Shown: positions 34,003 to 44,090 of the stretch, piece after piece
Position numbering within the stretch: the stretch's first letter is position 1
How the letters are laid out: each line of letters opens with the position of its first letter
Assembly (NCBI RefSeq): GCF_017115165.1
Contig: NZ_JABXKF010000005.1
Coordinates: forward strand, 101,375 to 165,374
DNA length: 64,000 nt
Direction: 5' to 3'
Origin: Nostoc sp. LPT
Lineage (GTDB): Bacteria; Cyanobacteriota; Cyanobacteriia; Cyanobacteriales; Nostocaceae
The notes under the pieces: model-generated
The model's input: only the letters and a program-made list of their open reading frames with translations
Told to the model about the DNA's origin: nothing
Databases searched by the model: none
Translations under genes and position numbers: made by a program

Positions 34003-36567
34003 ATGATTTTCCTTATTAAACAACGTCGTTGGCTATATATTAGTCTGAGTATTTTGAGCTTGTGTTTGGCAGTAACCATTACACCTGCTAGAGCATCTTT
34101 GCAAATACCAACAACTTCTATCCTGAATGTGTCAGTATCCACTTCTTCCCAGCCGACCAATTGGCTAGAACAGGGGCGAAACCTCTACCGTTCGGGACGC
34201 TTTGCAGAAGCAGTAACGATTTGGCAAACGGCAGCACAACAGTATCATACCCAAGGCGATCGCCTGAACGAAGCTCTAAGTTTCAGTTACCTCTCATTGA
34301 CACAACAGGAGCTTAATCAATGGCAAGCAGCCCAACAATCTATTGAGCAAAGTCTGAAACTATTGCAAACTTCTATTCCCTCTGCTGATGCAATTCTTTG
34401 GGCACAGGTACTCAATACCCAAGCAAATTTGCAATTGCACACTGGCAAAGCCGAAACCGCCCTCGAAAGTTGGCAACAAGCTGAAAAATTTTATGAGCAA
34501 GCAGGCGACACAATGGGAAGCCTGGGTAGTCAAATCAACCAGGCACAAGCTTTACAAACTTTAGGATTTTACCGCCGTTCTAAACAACAGTTAGAGGTAC
34601 TGACTCAAAAACTCCAAGGGATGCCGGATAATGAAATCAAAGTCAGTGGACTGCGATCGCTTGGTTTAGCTCTGCAAATAATTGGTGATAGTAAAAGTCA
34701 ACAGATTTTAGAGCAAAGTTTAGCGATCGCTCGCCAAATTTCAGCCCAACCCCAGTTAAGTTCTATTCTGATCAGCCTGGGCCAAACTGCCGTTGACTTG
34801 CAAGATCCAGAAGCCGCATTAGATTACTTTGAACAGGCTCAACTCTTAACAACTAACCCAAGCGATCGGTTACAAGCGCGTTTAGCTCAGTTCAAACTTT
34901 TCCTCAATTACGACAAACTAGAGTTTGTTAACCCACTCGCACCTCAACTACTCCAAGAACTCCGGGAACTGCCCCCCAGTCACACTTCACTCTACGCAGC
35001 GATCAATTTTGTTGCCGCCCTCAACCGCCAGTCAAATTCTGACCCAATCCTACCGCTGAAAGATTTGGCACAACTGATGGCAGTCACAGTCAAATCTGCA
35101 CAGCAAATCCAGGATACTCAAGCCGAAGCTCACGCACTAAATCAGTGGGGAAAACTCTATCAGCGTACACAGCAGTTATCCCAAGCACAGGAGTTAACTC
35201 AGAAATCCCTCAACATTGCCCGCCAACTCCAAGCTAACGATATCATTGCTCAATCTGCTTGGCAGGTGGGACAGTTGTATAAACAACAAGGCGATCGCTC
35301 AAAAGCGATTACCACCTATACAGAGGCAGTCAACGCCTTAAAGGCACTGCGGGGAGATTTGGTGGCTATCAACCCTGATGTCCAGTTCTCTTTTCGCACC
35401 AGTGTAGAGCCGGTCTACCGGGAACTGGTTGATTTACTTCTAGAGGATCAACCGAGTCAAGCAGAATTAATACAAGCTCGTGAATTGATTGAGGCACTCC
35501 AAATTGCGGAACTTGATAACTTTTTTCGGGAAGCCTGTTTAGATAGAACTCAACAAATTGATCGAGTCGATCCCACTGCAACCGTCCTTTATCCCATCAT
35601 CCTGCCAGATCGTTTAACAGTAATCCTCTCGAAAGCAGGGCAACCACTCCGTTCCTATGTCATTCACAAATCTCAAGCTGAAATTCAGCAGACTCTAGAC
35701 AACTTTTTGGTTGCTCTTAACCCTGTCTCAGATTCTAAAGACCGGGATCGAGTGTCTCAACAGATTTATAATTGGTTGATTCGTCCAGCAGAAGCAGATC
35801 AAGCATTCATTGATACCAAGACATTGGTGTTTGTTTTAGATGGTCGGTTGCGGAATATTCCCATAGCAGCTCTTTCTGACGGTAAGCAATATCTGATCGA
35901 GAAGTATGCTGTGGCGCTCTCACCAGGATTGCAACTGATGGCTACGCGATCGCAAAATCAAAACCAGATGAGTGCGATTGTGGGTGGCATTAGCCAATCT
36001 CGCGCTGGCTTTAGTGCTTTACCCGCCGTGGAATCAGAAGTGAAACAAATCTCCAAGGCAGTATCTTCCTCTGTGTTGCTGAACCAGAAATTCACCAGTC
36101 AAGCCGTTGCTGAACGTGTGAAATTTAGTAGTGCAAGTATTGTTCACTTAGCAACCCACGGACAGTTTAGTTCCCGCCTCGAAGACACCTTCTTGCTCAC
36201 TTGGGATGGAGAAGTCAATGTTAAGGAGTTATCTGAACTCCTGAAAAATCGGGGTAACAATCCATCGAAAGCCATCGAGTTGCTGGTACTAAGTGCCTGT
36301 GATACAGCAGCAGGAGACGATCGCGCCGTCCTCGGACTAGCAGGCTTGGCTGTTAAATCCGGCGCTCGCTCAACTATTGCCACCCTATGGCCCGTCAAAG
36401 ATCAGGCAGCCGCGATGCTCATGACTCGCTTCTATGACCAACTGCGACAACCCAAAATCACTAAAGCCGAAGCACTAAGACAAGCACAAATTAGTCTAAT
36501 TCGCCAAACTGATTTCCACGAACCGTTCTTTTGGTCTGGCTTTGTTTTGATCGGCAACTGGATTTAA
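34003..36567 (+). CDS. Exported TPR-CHAT domain protein (caspase-like peptidase)
   Basis: A signal-like hydrophobic segment (about 10-32) is followed by TPR-type helical repeats to about residue 480 and a C-terminal CHAT domain. The CHAT dyad is visible as His719 in HLATHG and Cys766 in LSACDTA, with the usual VLGLAGLAVKSGARSTIATLWPV and C-terminal FFWSGFVLIGNW. CHAT domains are caspase/separase-related proteases that can cleave protein partners. An exported CHAT protein beside TpsA and DUF928 genes is a recurring cyanobacterial pairing, suggesting action on a surface or periplasmic substrate. The substrate is unknown. Confidence 0.92.
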   Translation: MIFLIKQRRWLYISLSILSLCLAVTITPARASLQIPTTSILNVSVSTSSQPTNWLEQGRNLYRSGRFAEAVTIWQTAAQQYHTQGDRLNEALSFSYLSLTQQELNQWQAAQQSIEQSLKLLQTSIPSADAILWAQVLNTQANLQLHTGKAETALESWQQAEKFYEQAGDTMGSLGSQINQAQALQTLGFYRRSKQQLEVLTQKLQGMPDNEIKVSGLRSLGLALQIIGDSKSQQILEQSLAIARQISAQPQLSSILISLGQTAVDLQDPEAALDYFEQAQLLTTNPSDRLQARLAQFKLFLNYDKLEFVNPLAPQLLQELRELPPSHTSLYAAINFVAALNRQSNSDPILPLKDLAQLMAVTVKSAQQIQDTQAEAHALNQWGKLYQRTQQLSQAQELTQKSLNIARQLQANDIIAQSAWQVGQLYKQQGDRSKAITTYTEAVNALKALRGDLVAINPDVQFSFRTSVEPVYRELVDLLLEDQPSQAELIQARELIEALQIAELDNFFREACLDRTQQIDRVDPTATVLYPIILPDRLTVILSKAGQPLRSYVIHKSQAEIQQTLDNFLVALNPVSDSKDRDRVSQQIYNWLIRPAEADQAFIDTKTLVFVLDGRLRNIPIAALSDGKQYLIEKYAVALSPGLQLMATRSQNQNQMSAIVGGISQSRAGFSALPAVESEVKQISKAVSSSVLLNQKFTSQAVAERVKFSSASIVHLATHGQFSSRLEDTFLLTWDGEVNVKELSELLKNRGNNPSKAIELLVLSACDTAAGDDRAVLGLAGLAVKSGARSTIATLWPVKDQAAAMLMTRFYDQLRQPKITKAEALRQAQISLIRQTDFHEPFFWSGFVLIGNWI

Positions 36568-36761
36568 CTAAGTAATACAACGGATTATATTGCAAATAAT
36601 TTAGGCTATTTTTTACAGCCTTTTAGCTTAAGCTCGCCTATACTGCTAGTAGAAGTTCCCTGACTTTATTGTTACTTAGACTTATTCTTTGAACTTCTGA
36701 CCATAGTCAAAAGAAACGTATTTTGTTTGTATCACATTTCAATGACATAAGGAAAAGCATT

Positions 36762-37748
36762 ATGAAACGTCGATATTTAGCTAGTACATTAAGCGTCATC
36801 GCTTTGATCGCTAGCAGTGCATGGACTAGTGCTCATGCTGTTACATTTACCCCACCCGCCAACAGTGGCTCTCCCAGACAAGCAACTGGAGGAGCTTCTC
36901 GCGGTAGTATGTTTGCCCCTGCTGTCGGGAAAGGTGCGCCCAGGCAGGCAACTGGAGGAGCTTCTCGCGGTAGTATGTTTACCCCTGCTGTCGGGAAAGG
37001 TACGCCCAGACAGGCAACTGGAGGAGCTTCTCGTGGCAACCTCTTTACACCTGCCGACGGGAAAGGTACGCCCAGACAGGCAACTGGAGGAGCTTCTCGC
37101 GGCAAGCTCTTTACACCTGCTGTTGGCAAAGGCGCTCCCCAACAAGCAAGTGCGGGTGCTTCTCGCGTTGGTACTTACTACTTGAATCCATCGACCATAA
37201 ATACAACGCAACCAGCAGCGCTAATCGCCCTCTTGCCTCAAAATTTCTATGGCACAACAGTATCTGAACGTCCCACAATATTGGTGTATCTCCCGGCTTC
37301 CAATGCCGAAGAAGCAGTATTCAGCCTCAAGGATGAAGCTGGCAATATGCAACATCAGATGAACATTTCAGTTGCAGGGAAAACTGGGGTAATCGCGATC
37401 GAATTACCAGCCAATGCGGCCGCTTTAGCTGTTGGTAAAAACTATCAATGGTTCCTAGCACTCAAAGTAGATGGGCAACTCAGTCCAAGTACGCCCTACG
37501 TCAATGGTTGGGTTCAGCGTATCCAGCCTGGCGCTGAGTTGGCAACAGCAATCCAAGAGCAAGATGCTCTGAAGCGGGCTACTATTTTGGGTAAAAACGG
37601 TGTTTGGTATGACTGTGTGGCAACACTTGCATCGGTATACACCGCTCAACCTCACAATCCAACTCTTGGCAAACAATGGGAAGAACTTCTATCCTCAGTG
37701 AGTTTGAAGGAGATTGTAACAGCGAACTTATTAGCATCTACTAACTAA
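36762..37748 (+). CDS. DUF928-family exported protein with N-terminal repeats
   Basis: ATG 36762 follows an AAGGAAAAG site and gives a signal peptide (MKRRYLASTLSVIALIASS, cleavage after AHA). Next come about four and a half copies of a 22-residue repeat (PRQATGGASRGSMFAPAVGK type) and then the DUF928 domain (about 145-328), with GKNYQWFLALKVDG and VNGWVQRI. DUF928 proteins are periplasmic or cell-surface proteins of unknown function. They frequently stand next to CHAT and CHASE2 genes in cyanobacteria, as here. The in-frame TTG at 36723 is rejected because it would bury the signal peptide. Confidence 0.88.
   Translation: MKRRYLASTLSVIALIASSAWTSAHAVTFTPPANSGSPRQATGGASRGSMFAPAVGKGAPRQATGGASRGSMFTPAVGKGTPRQATGGASRGNLFTPADGKGTPRQATGGASRGKLFTPAVGKGAPQQASAGASRVGTYYLNPSTINTTQPAALIALLPQNFYGTTVSERPTILVYLPASNAEEAVFSLKDEAGNMQHQMNISVAGKTGVIAIELPANAAALAVGKNYQWFLALKVDGQLSPSTPYVNGWVQRIQPGAELATAIQEQDALKRATILGKNGVWYDCVATLASVYTAQPHNPTLGKQWEELLSSVSLKEIVTANLLASTN
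36873..37169 (+). repeat. 66-bp tandem repeats inside the DUF928 gene
   Basis: Units begin at 36873, 36939, 37005, 37071 and 37137 (the last partial and degenerate). The units share CAGGCAACTGGAGGAGCTTC. High DNA identity suggests recent expansion and possible copy-number variation. Confidence 0.95.
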
Positions 37749-37808
37749 TGGCAGTTTGGGTATTGGGTATTGGGCAAAACAGTTCCGAGTTCCTCGGCTT
37801 AGGCGTAG

Positions 37809-37879
37809 GTTGGGTTGAGGAACGAAACCCAACATTATCAAGGCTTTGTTGGGTTGAGCGTAAGCGTTACCCAACAAAG
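37809..37879. repeat. Two hairpins of the GTTGGGTT...AACCCAAC dispersed repeat
   Basis: Hairpin 1 pairs 37809-37816 with 37826-37833. Hairpin 2 pairs 37844-37854 with 37869-37879 perfectly over 11 bp. They sit between the DUF928 and CHASE2 genes. A related TAGGTTGG...CCAACCTA hairpin lies after atpC. No T-run follows, so they are more REP-like than terminators. Confidence 0.75.
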
Positions 37880-37934
37880 CTATTCTTCTTAACCCAAGCG
37901 TATTGTCCCCAATCCCCATTTATATAGTACAAAT

Positions 37935-40769
37935 ATGTGGCGCAAATTCCAGGCTTTTGTCCAACGTACTCGCAGCGTTTTGATTATTACTCCCAGCGTT
38001 GCCTTGACGGTTATGGTTGGGCAATCGTTGGGACTTTTCAATTTACCGGAATGGAAAATTCGCGACGAATGGGTTCGTCAGCGATCGCCACAGGCGATCA
38101 CTGATGAGATTGTGATTGTGACAATCGATGAGCGCGATATCCAATCGGTGCGTAAATGGCCAGTTCCAGACTGGGCGCTAGCACGATTACTAGAAAAAAT
38201 CCGGGCGCAGCAGCCGAGAGCCATTGGCTTGGATCTCTATCGAGATTTACCGGAAGGAAGCGGACACGAGCAACTTGTTCAAGTTTTTCGCAACACTCCC
38301 AATTTGTTCGGAGTTGAAAAAATTACTGGCGAACGCGTTAATCCCCCACCGGAATTGAAAAAACAGGATCAGGTAGGATTAGCAGATTTAGTGTTAGATG
38401 GTGATCGCTTTGTACGTCGTGCGCTGCTGACAGCTGAAGATGCCAAAGAGAAAAACACCATTAAAGCCGGACTAGCAACCCTTGTAGCTCTAAAGTACCT
38501 CGAAGCTGAAAAAATTAGCTTAGAAAGCATTGACCCCCAACAGCAAAAGTTTCACTTGGGTAAGGAAATTTACTTACCACTGCAAAATCAAGAAGCAGGT
38601 TATACCGATGCCGATTTAGGAGGCTATCAAATTCTGCTGAATTGGCATGGAACAGATGCCGCATTTCGGACAGTTGCGATGCGCGATGTCTTAGCAGGGA
38701 AAATTCCCGTAGATTTGATGCGCGATCGCATGGTATTTATTGGGTCAATTGCCTCCAGTACCAATGATTTCTTCAGCACACCCTTCTCTTCCTGGATATC
38801 TGCTCAAAAACCGACTCCAGGTGTGGTTGTTCATGCGAATATTGCTCATCAACTAGTTCGAGGAGCAAAAACAGGAAAAGCCAGTCTGCACGGTGTTTCT
38901 GGCATTTCTTTATCACTCTGGATTGTTTTGTGGTCTGTTATTGGTTCTACAGGCAGTTGGTTGTTATCCAGTAGCAAGCTGCGGGTTCCCGGCGGCAAAA
39001 TTCTTTGGGCAACTGTAGGCATCAGTGGAGCCTGTATATTGTGTGGCTATGGAATGTTTTTGTATGGTGTTTTAATTCCGGTAACACCCACCTTAGCGGC
39101 GTTTATCGGTAGTGTGATTGCAACAACTAATGCCTATAAACAGCAGAAGTTAGAAGAAACAAATCGCCAACTGGAAATTGCCAACAGTCAACTATTAGAT
39201 TATTCCAAAACCCTAGAGACGAAAGTCGAAGAACGAACTCATGAATTAGTCGAGGCAAAGCAAGCTGCCGATGCTGCCAATCAGGCTAAGAGTGAGTTTC
39301 TCGCCAACATGAGCCACGAACTACGCACACCTCTTAATGGCATCCTTGGTTTTGCCCAGGTACTAGAAGGATCGCCAAACATGACAGCTAAAAACCTCGA
39401 AGGAGTTAGCATTATCTACCAATGCGGTTCGCATCTTTTGATGCTGATCGATGACATTCTCGATCTCTCGAAGATAGAAGCCAGGAAATTGGATTTGGTT
39501 GTCACTAGTGTGCATCTGCCCAGTTTCTTACATGGTGTAACTGAGATTTGTGGTATCCGGGCTGAACAGAAAGGGATTGGATTTAATATCTCAATTAGCG
39601 ATCGCTTACCACTTGCCATTGAAGTCGATGAAAAACGGCTGCGGCAAGTGTTAATTAACTTACTGGGCAACGCAATCAAATTTACAAATAGCGGTAGCGT
39701 AACGTTCAAAGTGGAAGTCATTAGTCAAGAGTCTAAACAAATGACGCCACTTGCTACAAGCCGGGAAACCCGTCCAACGCAGTGGCTCACTAATGACAAT
39801 GGACAAATGACACATCAAAATATTCGTTTTCAGATTGAAGATACGGGTATTGGAATGTTACCAGAGCAACTTGAGAAAATCTTTTTGCCGTTCGAGCAAG
39901 TGGGTGAAGCAGGACAACGATCTGAAGGTACTGGCTTGGGATTGGCAATTAGCCAAAGAATTGCGGCATTGATGGGGAGCCAAATTCAGGTGCAGAGTCA
40001 CTTGGGCGAAGGAAGTCTGTTTTGGCTAGATTTGACAGTATCAATACCACTCGTTCATGACTGGCGTGGAGGAGCGATGTTTACGACGGATTACACTCCA
40101 ACTCCCCAGAAAATTATCGGGATTCAGGGTAGTGCGCCTCAAATTCTAATTGTCGATGACGATCGCAACCACTGTTCCATGTTGACCAATCTGCTGCAAG
40201 AAATTGGCTGTCGAACCCTAGAAGCAACCGATGGCAAACAAGGGCTACAGGTGGCAATTGAACACAATCCAGATGTGATTCTGCTCGATTTAGCCATGCC
40301 CAATATGGATGGTTTTGAGTTAATGGTTCACCTGCAAGCGAATCCCCAAACCTGTTCTATTCCGATTATCGTCTCTAGTGCCAGCGTCTTTGAGTCAAAT
40401 CGTCAGCGGAGTTTAGAGGCAGGGGCAACAGCATTCCTACCCAAACCTCTCCAGATTGAGGAACTACTCAATAGACTGCGATCGCTGTTGGGAGTGAAAT
40501 GGATGTATGCCGAATCTTCGCCTCCCAAAGGTGAGCAGATCGGTGCTAGTGAATGGGTACTACCATCCCAAGATGTTTTGCAACAACTCTATCATTTGGC
40601 AATGATGGGAGATATCTCGGCGATTGAAGGAATGTTAAAAGAACTAATTGAGCAAAATAGTCAACTAGCTCCCTTTGCAGCAGAGTTAAGCAAACTCACT
40701 GCCAATTTCCAAACCGGAAAAATCCGTAAGTTACTCAAATCATTTGTCACAACGGAGTTACATCCATGA
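37935..40769 (+). CDS. CHASE2-domain hybrid sensor histidine kinase
   Basis: An N-terminal TM segment precedes an extracytoplasmic CHASE2 sensor (about 35-300), followed by a cluster of TM helices (about 315-395) and a short coiled coil. The kinase core has His461 in MSHELRTPL, an N-box ([15 protein letters not shown]) and G-boxes DTGIGM and [10 protein letters not shown] receiver domain with Asp785 in [12 protein letters not shown] follows, then a helical C-terminus that could be an HPt-like or dimerisation tail. It overlaps the next gene by 4 bp. With CHAT and DUF928 genes upstream, it may sense an envelope signal linked to them; the ligand is unknown. Confidence 0.93.
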   Translation: MWRKFQAFVQRTRSVLIITPSVALTVMVGQSLGLFNLPEWKIRDEWVRQRSPQAITDEIVIVTIDERDIQSVRKWPVPDWALARLLEKIRAQQPRAIGLDLYRDLPEGSGHEQLVQVFRNTPNLFGVEKITGERVNPPPELKKQDQVGLADLVLDGDRFVRRALLTAEDAKEKNTIKAGLATLVALKYLEAEKISLESIDPQQQKFHLGKEIYLPLQNQEAGYTDADLGGYQILLNWHGTDAAFRTVAMRDVLAGKIPVDLMRDRMVFIGSIASSTNDFFSTPFSSWISAQKPTPGVVVHANIAHQLVRGAKTGKASLHGVSGISLSLWIVLWSVIGSTGSWLLSSSKLRVPGGKILWATVGISGACILCGYGMFLYGVLIPVTPTLAAFIGSVIATTNAYKQQKLEETNRQLEIANSQLLDYSKTLETKVEERTHELVEAKQAADAANQAKSEFLANMSHELRTPLNGILGFAQVLEGSPNMTAKNLEGVSIIYQCGSHLLMLIDDILDLSKIEARKLDLVVTSVHLPSFLHGVTEICGIRAEQKGIGFNISISDRLPLAIEVDEKRLRQVLINLLGNAIKFTNSGSVTFKVEVISQESKQMTPLATSRETRPTQWLTNDNGQMTHQNIRFQIEDTGIGMLPEQLEKIFLPFEQVGEAGQRSEGTGLGLAISQRIAALMGSQIQVQSHLGEGSLFWLDLTVSIPLVHDWRGGAMFTTDYTPTPQKIIGIQGSAPQILIVDDDRNHCSMLTNLLQEIGCRTLEATDGKQGLQVAIEHNPDVILLDLAMPNMDGFELMVHLQANPQTCSIPIIVSSASVFESNRQRSLEAGATAFLPKPLQIEELLNRLRSLLGVKWMYAESSPPKGEQIGASEWVLPSQDVLQQLYHLAMMGDISAIEGMLKELIEQNSQLAPFAAELSKLTANFQTGKIRKLLKSFVTTELHP

Positions 40770-42067
40770 TCGCTGTTCCTCTCTCGAAACCCATACATAT
40801 TCTGTTAGTGGATGACAATCCCAACAATCTCAAGGTGTTATCTGAAGCGATTCAGAGGTGTGGCTGGAAAGCCCTGATGGCAACAGATGGAGAGTCAGCC
40901 ATCGAACAAACAGAATATGCTCATCCCGATCTGATTCTCTTAGATGTAATGATGGCAGGTATTGATGGATTTGAAACTTGTCGCAGACTGAAAACCAATC
41001 CCATCACTCAGAATATTCCAGTAATTTTCATGACTGCCCTATCCGATTCTACAGACAAGGTGGCCGGATTGGAAATAGGTGCAGTTGACTATATTACCAA
41101 ACCTTTTCAACATGAAGAAGTCATTGCCCGTTTAAAGTTACACCTAAAAATTTCCCATCTTACCCGCACTTTAGAAGAACGGGTGCAAGAACGCACCACA
41201 GAATTAACTCAATCTTTACAGGAGTTACAGCAAACCCAACTACAAATGATCCAGAGTGAGAAAATGTCCATTTTAGGGCAGATGGTTGCAGGTATTGGTC
41301 ATGAGATTAATAATCCGGTTGGTTTTGTTGGCGGAAATTTATCTTATATTGAGGAACATGTAAATAATCTGCTTCGCCTGGTGAACCTGCAACAGCAGAA
41401 GCTACCTCAGCCAGACCAAGAAATTCAAGAGCTTGTTGAAGAAATTGACTTGGAGTATATGGCAGAGGATCTACCGAAACTACTGGGATCAATGCACCAG
41501 GGAATTACCCGTCTTAAAGAGATCAGTCTCTCTCTGAGAACTTTTACTCGCGCAGATATTTCATCTCAGGTGGAGTTTCAGATTCACGAAGGAATTGATA
41601 GCACCTTAATGCTGTTGAAACATCGACTCAAAGGCAATGGCGATCGCACTAAAATCCAGGTTGTCACACAATACGGTAAGTTACCTCCAATCAGTTGCTA
41701 TCCCGGACAACTGAACCAGGTGTTCATGAATATCATCGCCAATGCCATTGATGCATTTGATGAACTCCATCAAAATCATTCTGATCGAGAGATTGCTGCT
41801 TGCCCGAACATCATCACCATTACCACATCGGTTAATCCCCAACAACAAACCGTCACAATTTGCATCCAAGATAACGGCCCCGGTATGCTTACTGAGGTGC
41901 AATCTCGAATTTTTGAGCAATCTTTCACAACCAAGCCCGTAGGTAAGGGAACCGGGCTGGGATTAGCGATCAGCTACCAAATTATTGTTGACAAACACAA
42001 CGGACAAGTCAACTGCTTGTCAGTACCTGGTGAGGGGACAAAATTTATTATTACTCTGCCCATGTAA
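40766..42067 (+). CDS. Response regulator-histidine kinase (REC-HisKA-HATPase)
   Basis: The 433-aa cytoplasmic protein starts with a receiver domain (Asp60 in [12 protein letters not shown]), then a coiled linker and a kinase core with His179 in GIGHEINNP, an N-box ([15 protein letters not shown]) and DNGPGM and GTGLGLAIS boxes. The start overlaps the CHASE2 kinase stop (ATGA), so the two are translationally coupled. They probably form a phosphorelay in which the CHASE2 kinase phosphorylates Asp60. No DNA-binding output domain is present, so a further regulator must lie elsewhere. Confidence 0.92.
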   Translation: MIAVPLSKPIHILLVDDNPNNLKVLSEAIQRCGWKALMATDGESAIEQTEYAHPDLILLDVMMAGIDGFETCRRLKTNPITQNIPVIFMTALSDSTDKVAGLEIGAVDYITKPFQHEEVIARLKLHLKISHLTRTLEERVQERTTELTQSLQELQQTQLQMIQSEKMSILGQMVAGIGHEINNPVGFVGGNLSYIEEHVNNLLRLVNLQQQKLPQPDQEIQELVEEIDLEYMAEDLPKLLGSMHQGITRLKEISLSLRTFTRADISSQVEFQIHEGIDSTLMLLKHRLKGNGDRTKIQVVTQYGKLPPISCYPGQLNQVFMNIIANAIDAFDELHQNHSDREIAACPNIITITTSVNPQQQTVTICIQDNGPGMLTEVQSRIFEQSFTTKPVGKGTGLGLAISYQIIVDKHNGQVNCLSVPGEGTKFIITLPM

Positions 42068-42433
42068 CTGAATATATAACAAAGTGCTGAGTGCTGTACA
42101 TGGATAGCGGGGCGTTTAGCCCGTGCTGAGTAAAAACCCAGTTAAATCAAGGCTTTTAGCAATCAACATTGTCCTAACCTATGTGGCTACGGCTATACAT
42201 TGCTTTTATCGAAAATTCCGCAACTCTACATAACTGAAATCGAACCACAGAGGACGCAGAGGTCACGGAGAAATAAGAGTTTGAGAGGGTTTTTGCATAA
42301 GTCCTAGATTATTTAGAAGTTTACAACAAATCAATTATCCAATCTTGTCAGATGGACTGAAAAGCCTGCATTTGGCTACGGGCAGGCGAGATACCCACCC
42401 TAATTATGCAATTTCAATTTGGAATAGCTGATT
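42068..42433. other. Intergenic region with dispersed repeats
   Basis: No gene is supported. A CGCAGAGG-family copy lies at 42243-42272. The block AACAAATCAATTATCCAATC at about 42325-42344 recurs at 58296-58315. A degenerate inverse copy of the GGGTGGGCGTCTCGCC part lies at 42380-42405. Confidence 0.6.
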
Positions 42434-43465
42434 TCAGAGCGCAGAACCATCAAACGCAGTTTTGTAAGCATCAGCAGTTTCTATGCCAAAACCTCCAGCT
42501 TCGACATGACGAACTAGCGATTGAATAATGGGTGTAGCAATACTAATACCAAATAAAGCATTGAAGCCTGCAACAACAATTGGTGCTGACAAAATAACTG
42601 TAAATTCTGGAAATAAAGCTAACACAGCTACCAAGACCAAAAAAACAATTGGTGTAGCAATACCTGCTGCCTTTGCTGCTTCAAAAATTAGATTTTGATA
42701 CTCTTCAACAGTAATGTCGCCTCGATAAAGATCCAAAGAGTAGGAAATCGCCGTTACTACAACCTGAGTGAGAATAGCTGTTCCTGTTGCAGTAATCCCA
42801 AGTTTTGCAATTGTCCCAGAATTGCTGACAATTGAATCTACCGCATTATAAACCCGAATATAAAACTGTTCGCCAACGGTCATGACTTTGGCTCCTCGGC
42901 GGAGATTATCAACACCTACTTCCCAAAGGATATTATCAGCAGCATTCGATCCACCTTGGGAACGTGGATTGATGTGGCTACCATGCTTATCTCTAAGAAA
43001 TTGACGAATTGTATATTCTTTACCTCCAAGCTTTGATGTGCCAGGAATTTTCTCAAAAAGCTTCATGACATCTGCATCAGAGCGAGGTAAGTCTCCCACC
43101 CGAACACCAGCACGATATCTCAACCTATTTGCAATCTTGGGCATTTCTTGGGCTAATTCGGCAGCTGTCTTTGGTAAATTTTGCAAAGCATCAGCCATAA
43201 CCATGCTAGATGCGGCAACTCCAACAGCAGTTTGTTGAAATGTTTTACTAACATTTTGAACAGTTTGAAAACCTGATTGTGTTGCGGTGGTTGACAAACT
43301 TTGTAAATCATTAACTGCACGGACACTTGAAGTCGTTATATCGCTAGTAGCGTTCTTGATTCCATCAACTACCTCATTCATCCCGTTTACTACATTGTTG
43401 GCTGCTTCTTGAGCTTTATCTCTAACGGTATCTGCCAAATTCTGTGCTTGGTTGAGAAAATCCAT
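42434..43465 (-). CDS. Unknown membrane protein with an HNH-like motif
   Basis: I do not recognise this 343-aa protein as a named family. Residues 1-110 are a run of amphipathic helices rich in Ala, Asn, Gln and Thr, resembling apolipoprotein or LEA-like repeats. Residues 150-190 hold HGSHINPRSQGGSNAADN, which recalls an HNH nuclease core: His164, Pro167, the GGSN turn (171-174) and Asn178. The next 150 residues contain three hydrophobic stretches (about 222-242, 268-288 and 290-316) that look membrane-spanning. It stands alone, convergent with the genes to its left. A nuclease or toxin role is only suggestive. Confidence 0.7.
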   Translation of the reverse strand: MDFLNQAQNLADTVRDKAQEAANNVVNGMNEVVDGIKNATSDITTSSVRAVNDLQSLSTTATQSGFQTVQNVSKTFQQTAVGVAASSMVMADALQNLPKTAAELAQEMPKIANRLRYRAGVRVGDLPRSDADVMKLFEKIPGTSKLGGKEYTIRQFLRDKHGSHINPRSQGGSNAADNILWEVGVDNLRRGAKVMTVGEQFYIRVYNAVDSIVSNSGTIAKLGITATGTAILTQVVVTAISYSLDLYRGDITVEEYQNLIFEAAKAAGIATPIVFLVLVAVLALFPEFTVILSAPIVVAGFNALFGISIATPIIQSLVRHVEAGGFGIETADAYKTAFDGSAL

Positions 43466-43852
43466 GTTTTAGTAACCTTTAATTTCTGCTGTAGAGTGTT
43501 TGCTCCAGTTTCTCTTTTTCCAACTAAGAAACACCTCAGCATTCATAACGAATTTACTTCCAAAGTTTTTAAAGAGATAGTAATCACTTTATATTGTTTG
43601 TGTATCTATCGTTGTTTCAAAAACTGAACTATCCGACTAGTTTTACCAGCAATTTGAGATTTTGGATTAAAAGAATTATTACCAAAGTTAAAAATTTGTG
43701 GAGGTTACTCTGTTCCACGATCATACTCTGCTGCCAGATAGAACTTTCTTCAATGCGATCGCAGTTAACGGCACTAAAAATACCCTTTGAAATTTATTAA
43801 TTTAATTTTTCAAGTTACAAAAATATTGTGAATACTCGATTGCGCGACTCTT
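43466..43852. other. Intergenic region without recognised gene
   Basis: This AT-rich spacer upstream of the minus-strand HNH-like gene would hold its promoter. Small plus-strand frames (for example at 43594) have no ribosome site or recognisable sequence. Nothing else is identified. Confidence 0.4.
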
Positions 43853-44000
43853 AACTCACGAACTTCGACCTTTGAACTCGAAACTTCGACCTTTTTACTC
43901 GAAACTTGAGCTTCAGAACTCGGAATTTGAGCTTTAGAACTTGAAACGTCAAATTTTACACTCAAACTCCGAGTTTCTAAGCTCTAACTTTCAACCTCTT
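43853..44000. repeat. Degenerate 21-bp tandem repeat (AACTCGAAACTTCGACCTTT type)
   Basis: About seven units of 20-22 bp follow one another, starting near 43853, 43875, 43897, 43917, 43938, 43959 and 43979. The first three are close (AACTCGAAACTTCGACC); later ones drift and the last are barely recognisable. The array lies between two minus-strand genes. There are no unique spacers, so it is not a CRISPR array. Confidence 0.75.
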
Positions 44001-44090
44001 AAGCAAAATTGCCGATAGATTTTCTGCACTATTGATGCTTACGGCTGCACTTTTCCAGATTTACAGACGAAATTGCGCCTTCATCAATTT

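Noticed and set aside
36789..37211. Long minus-strand frame opposite the DUF928 repeats
   Set aside because: It is a shadow of the 66-bp repeat units on the coding strand, and a second minus-strand frame there shows the same periodicity.
43853..44000. Possible CRISPR array
   Set aside because: Units abut each other with no unique spacers and drift in sequence; no cas genes are nearby.
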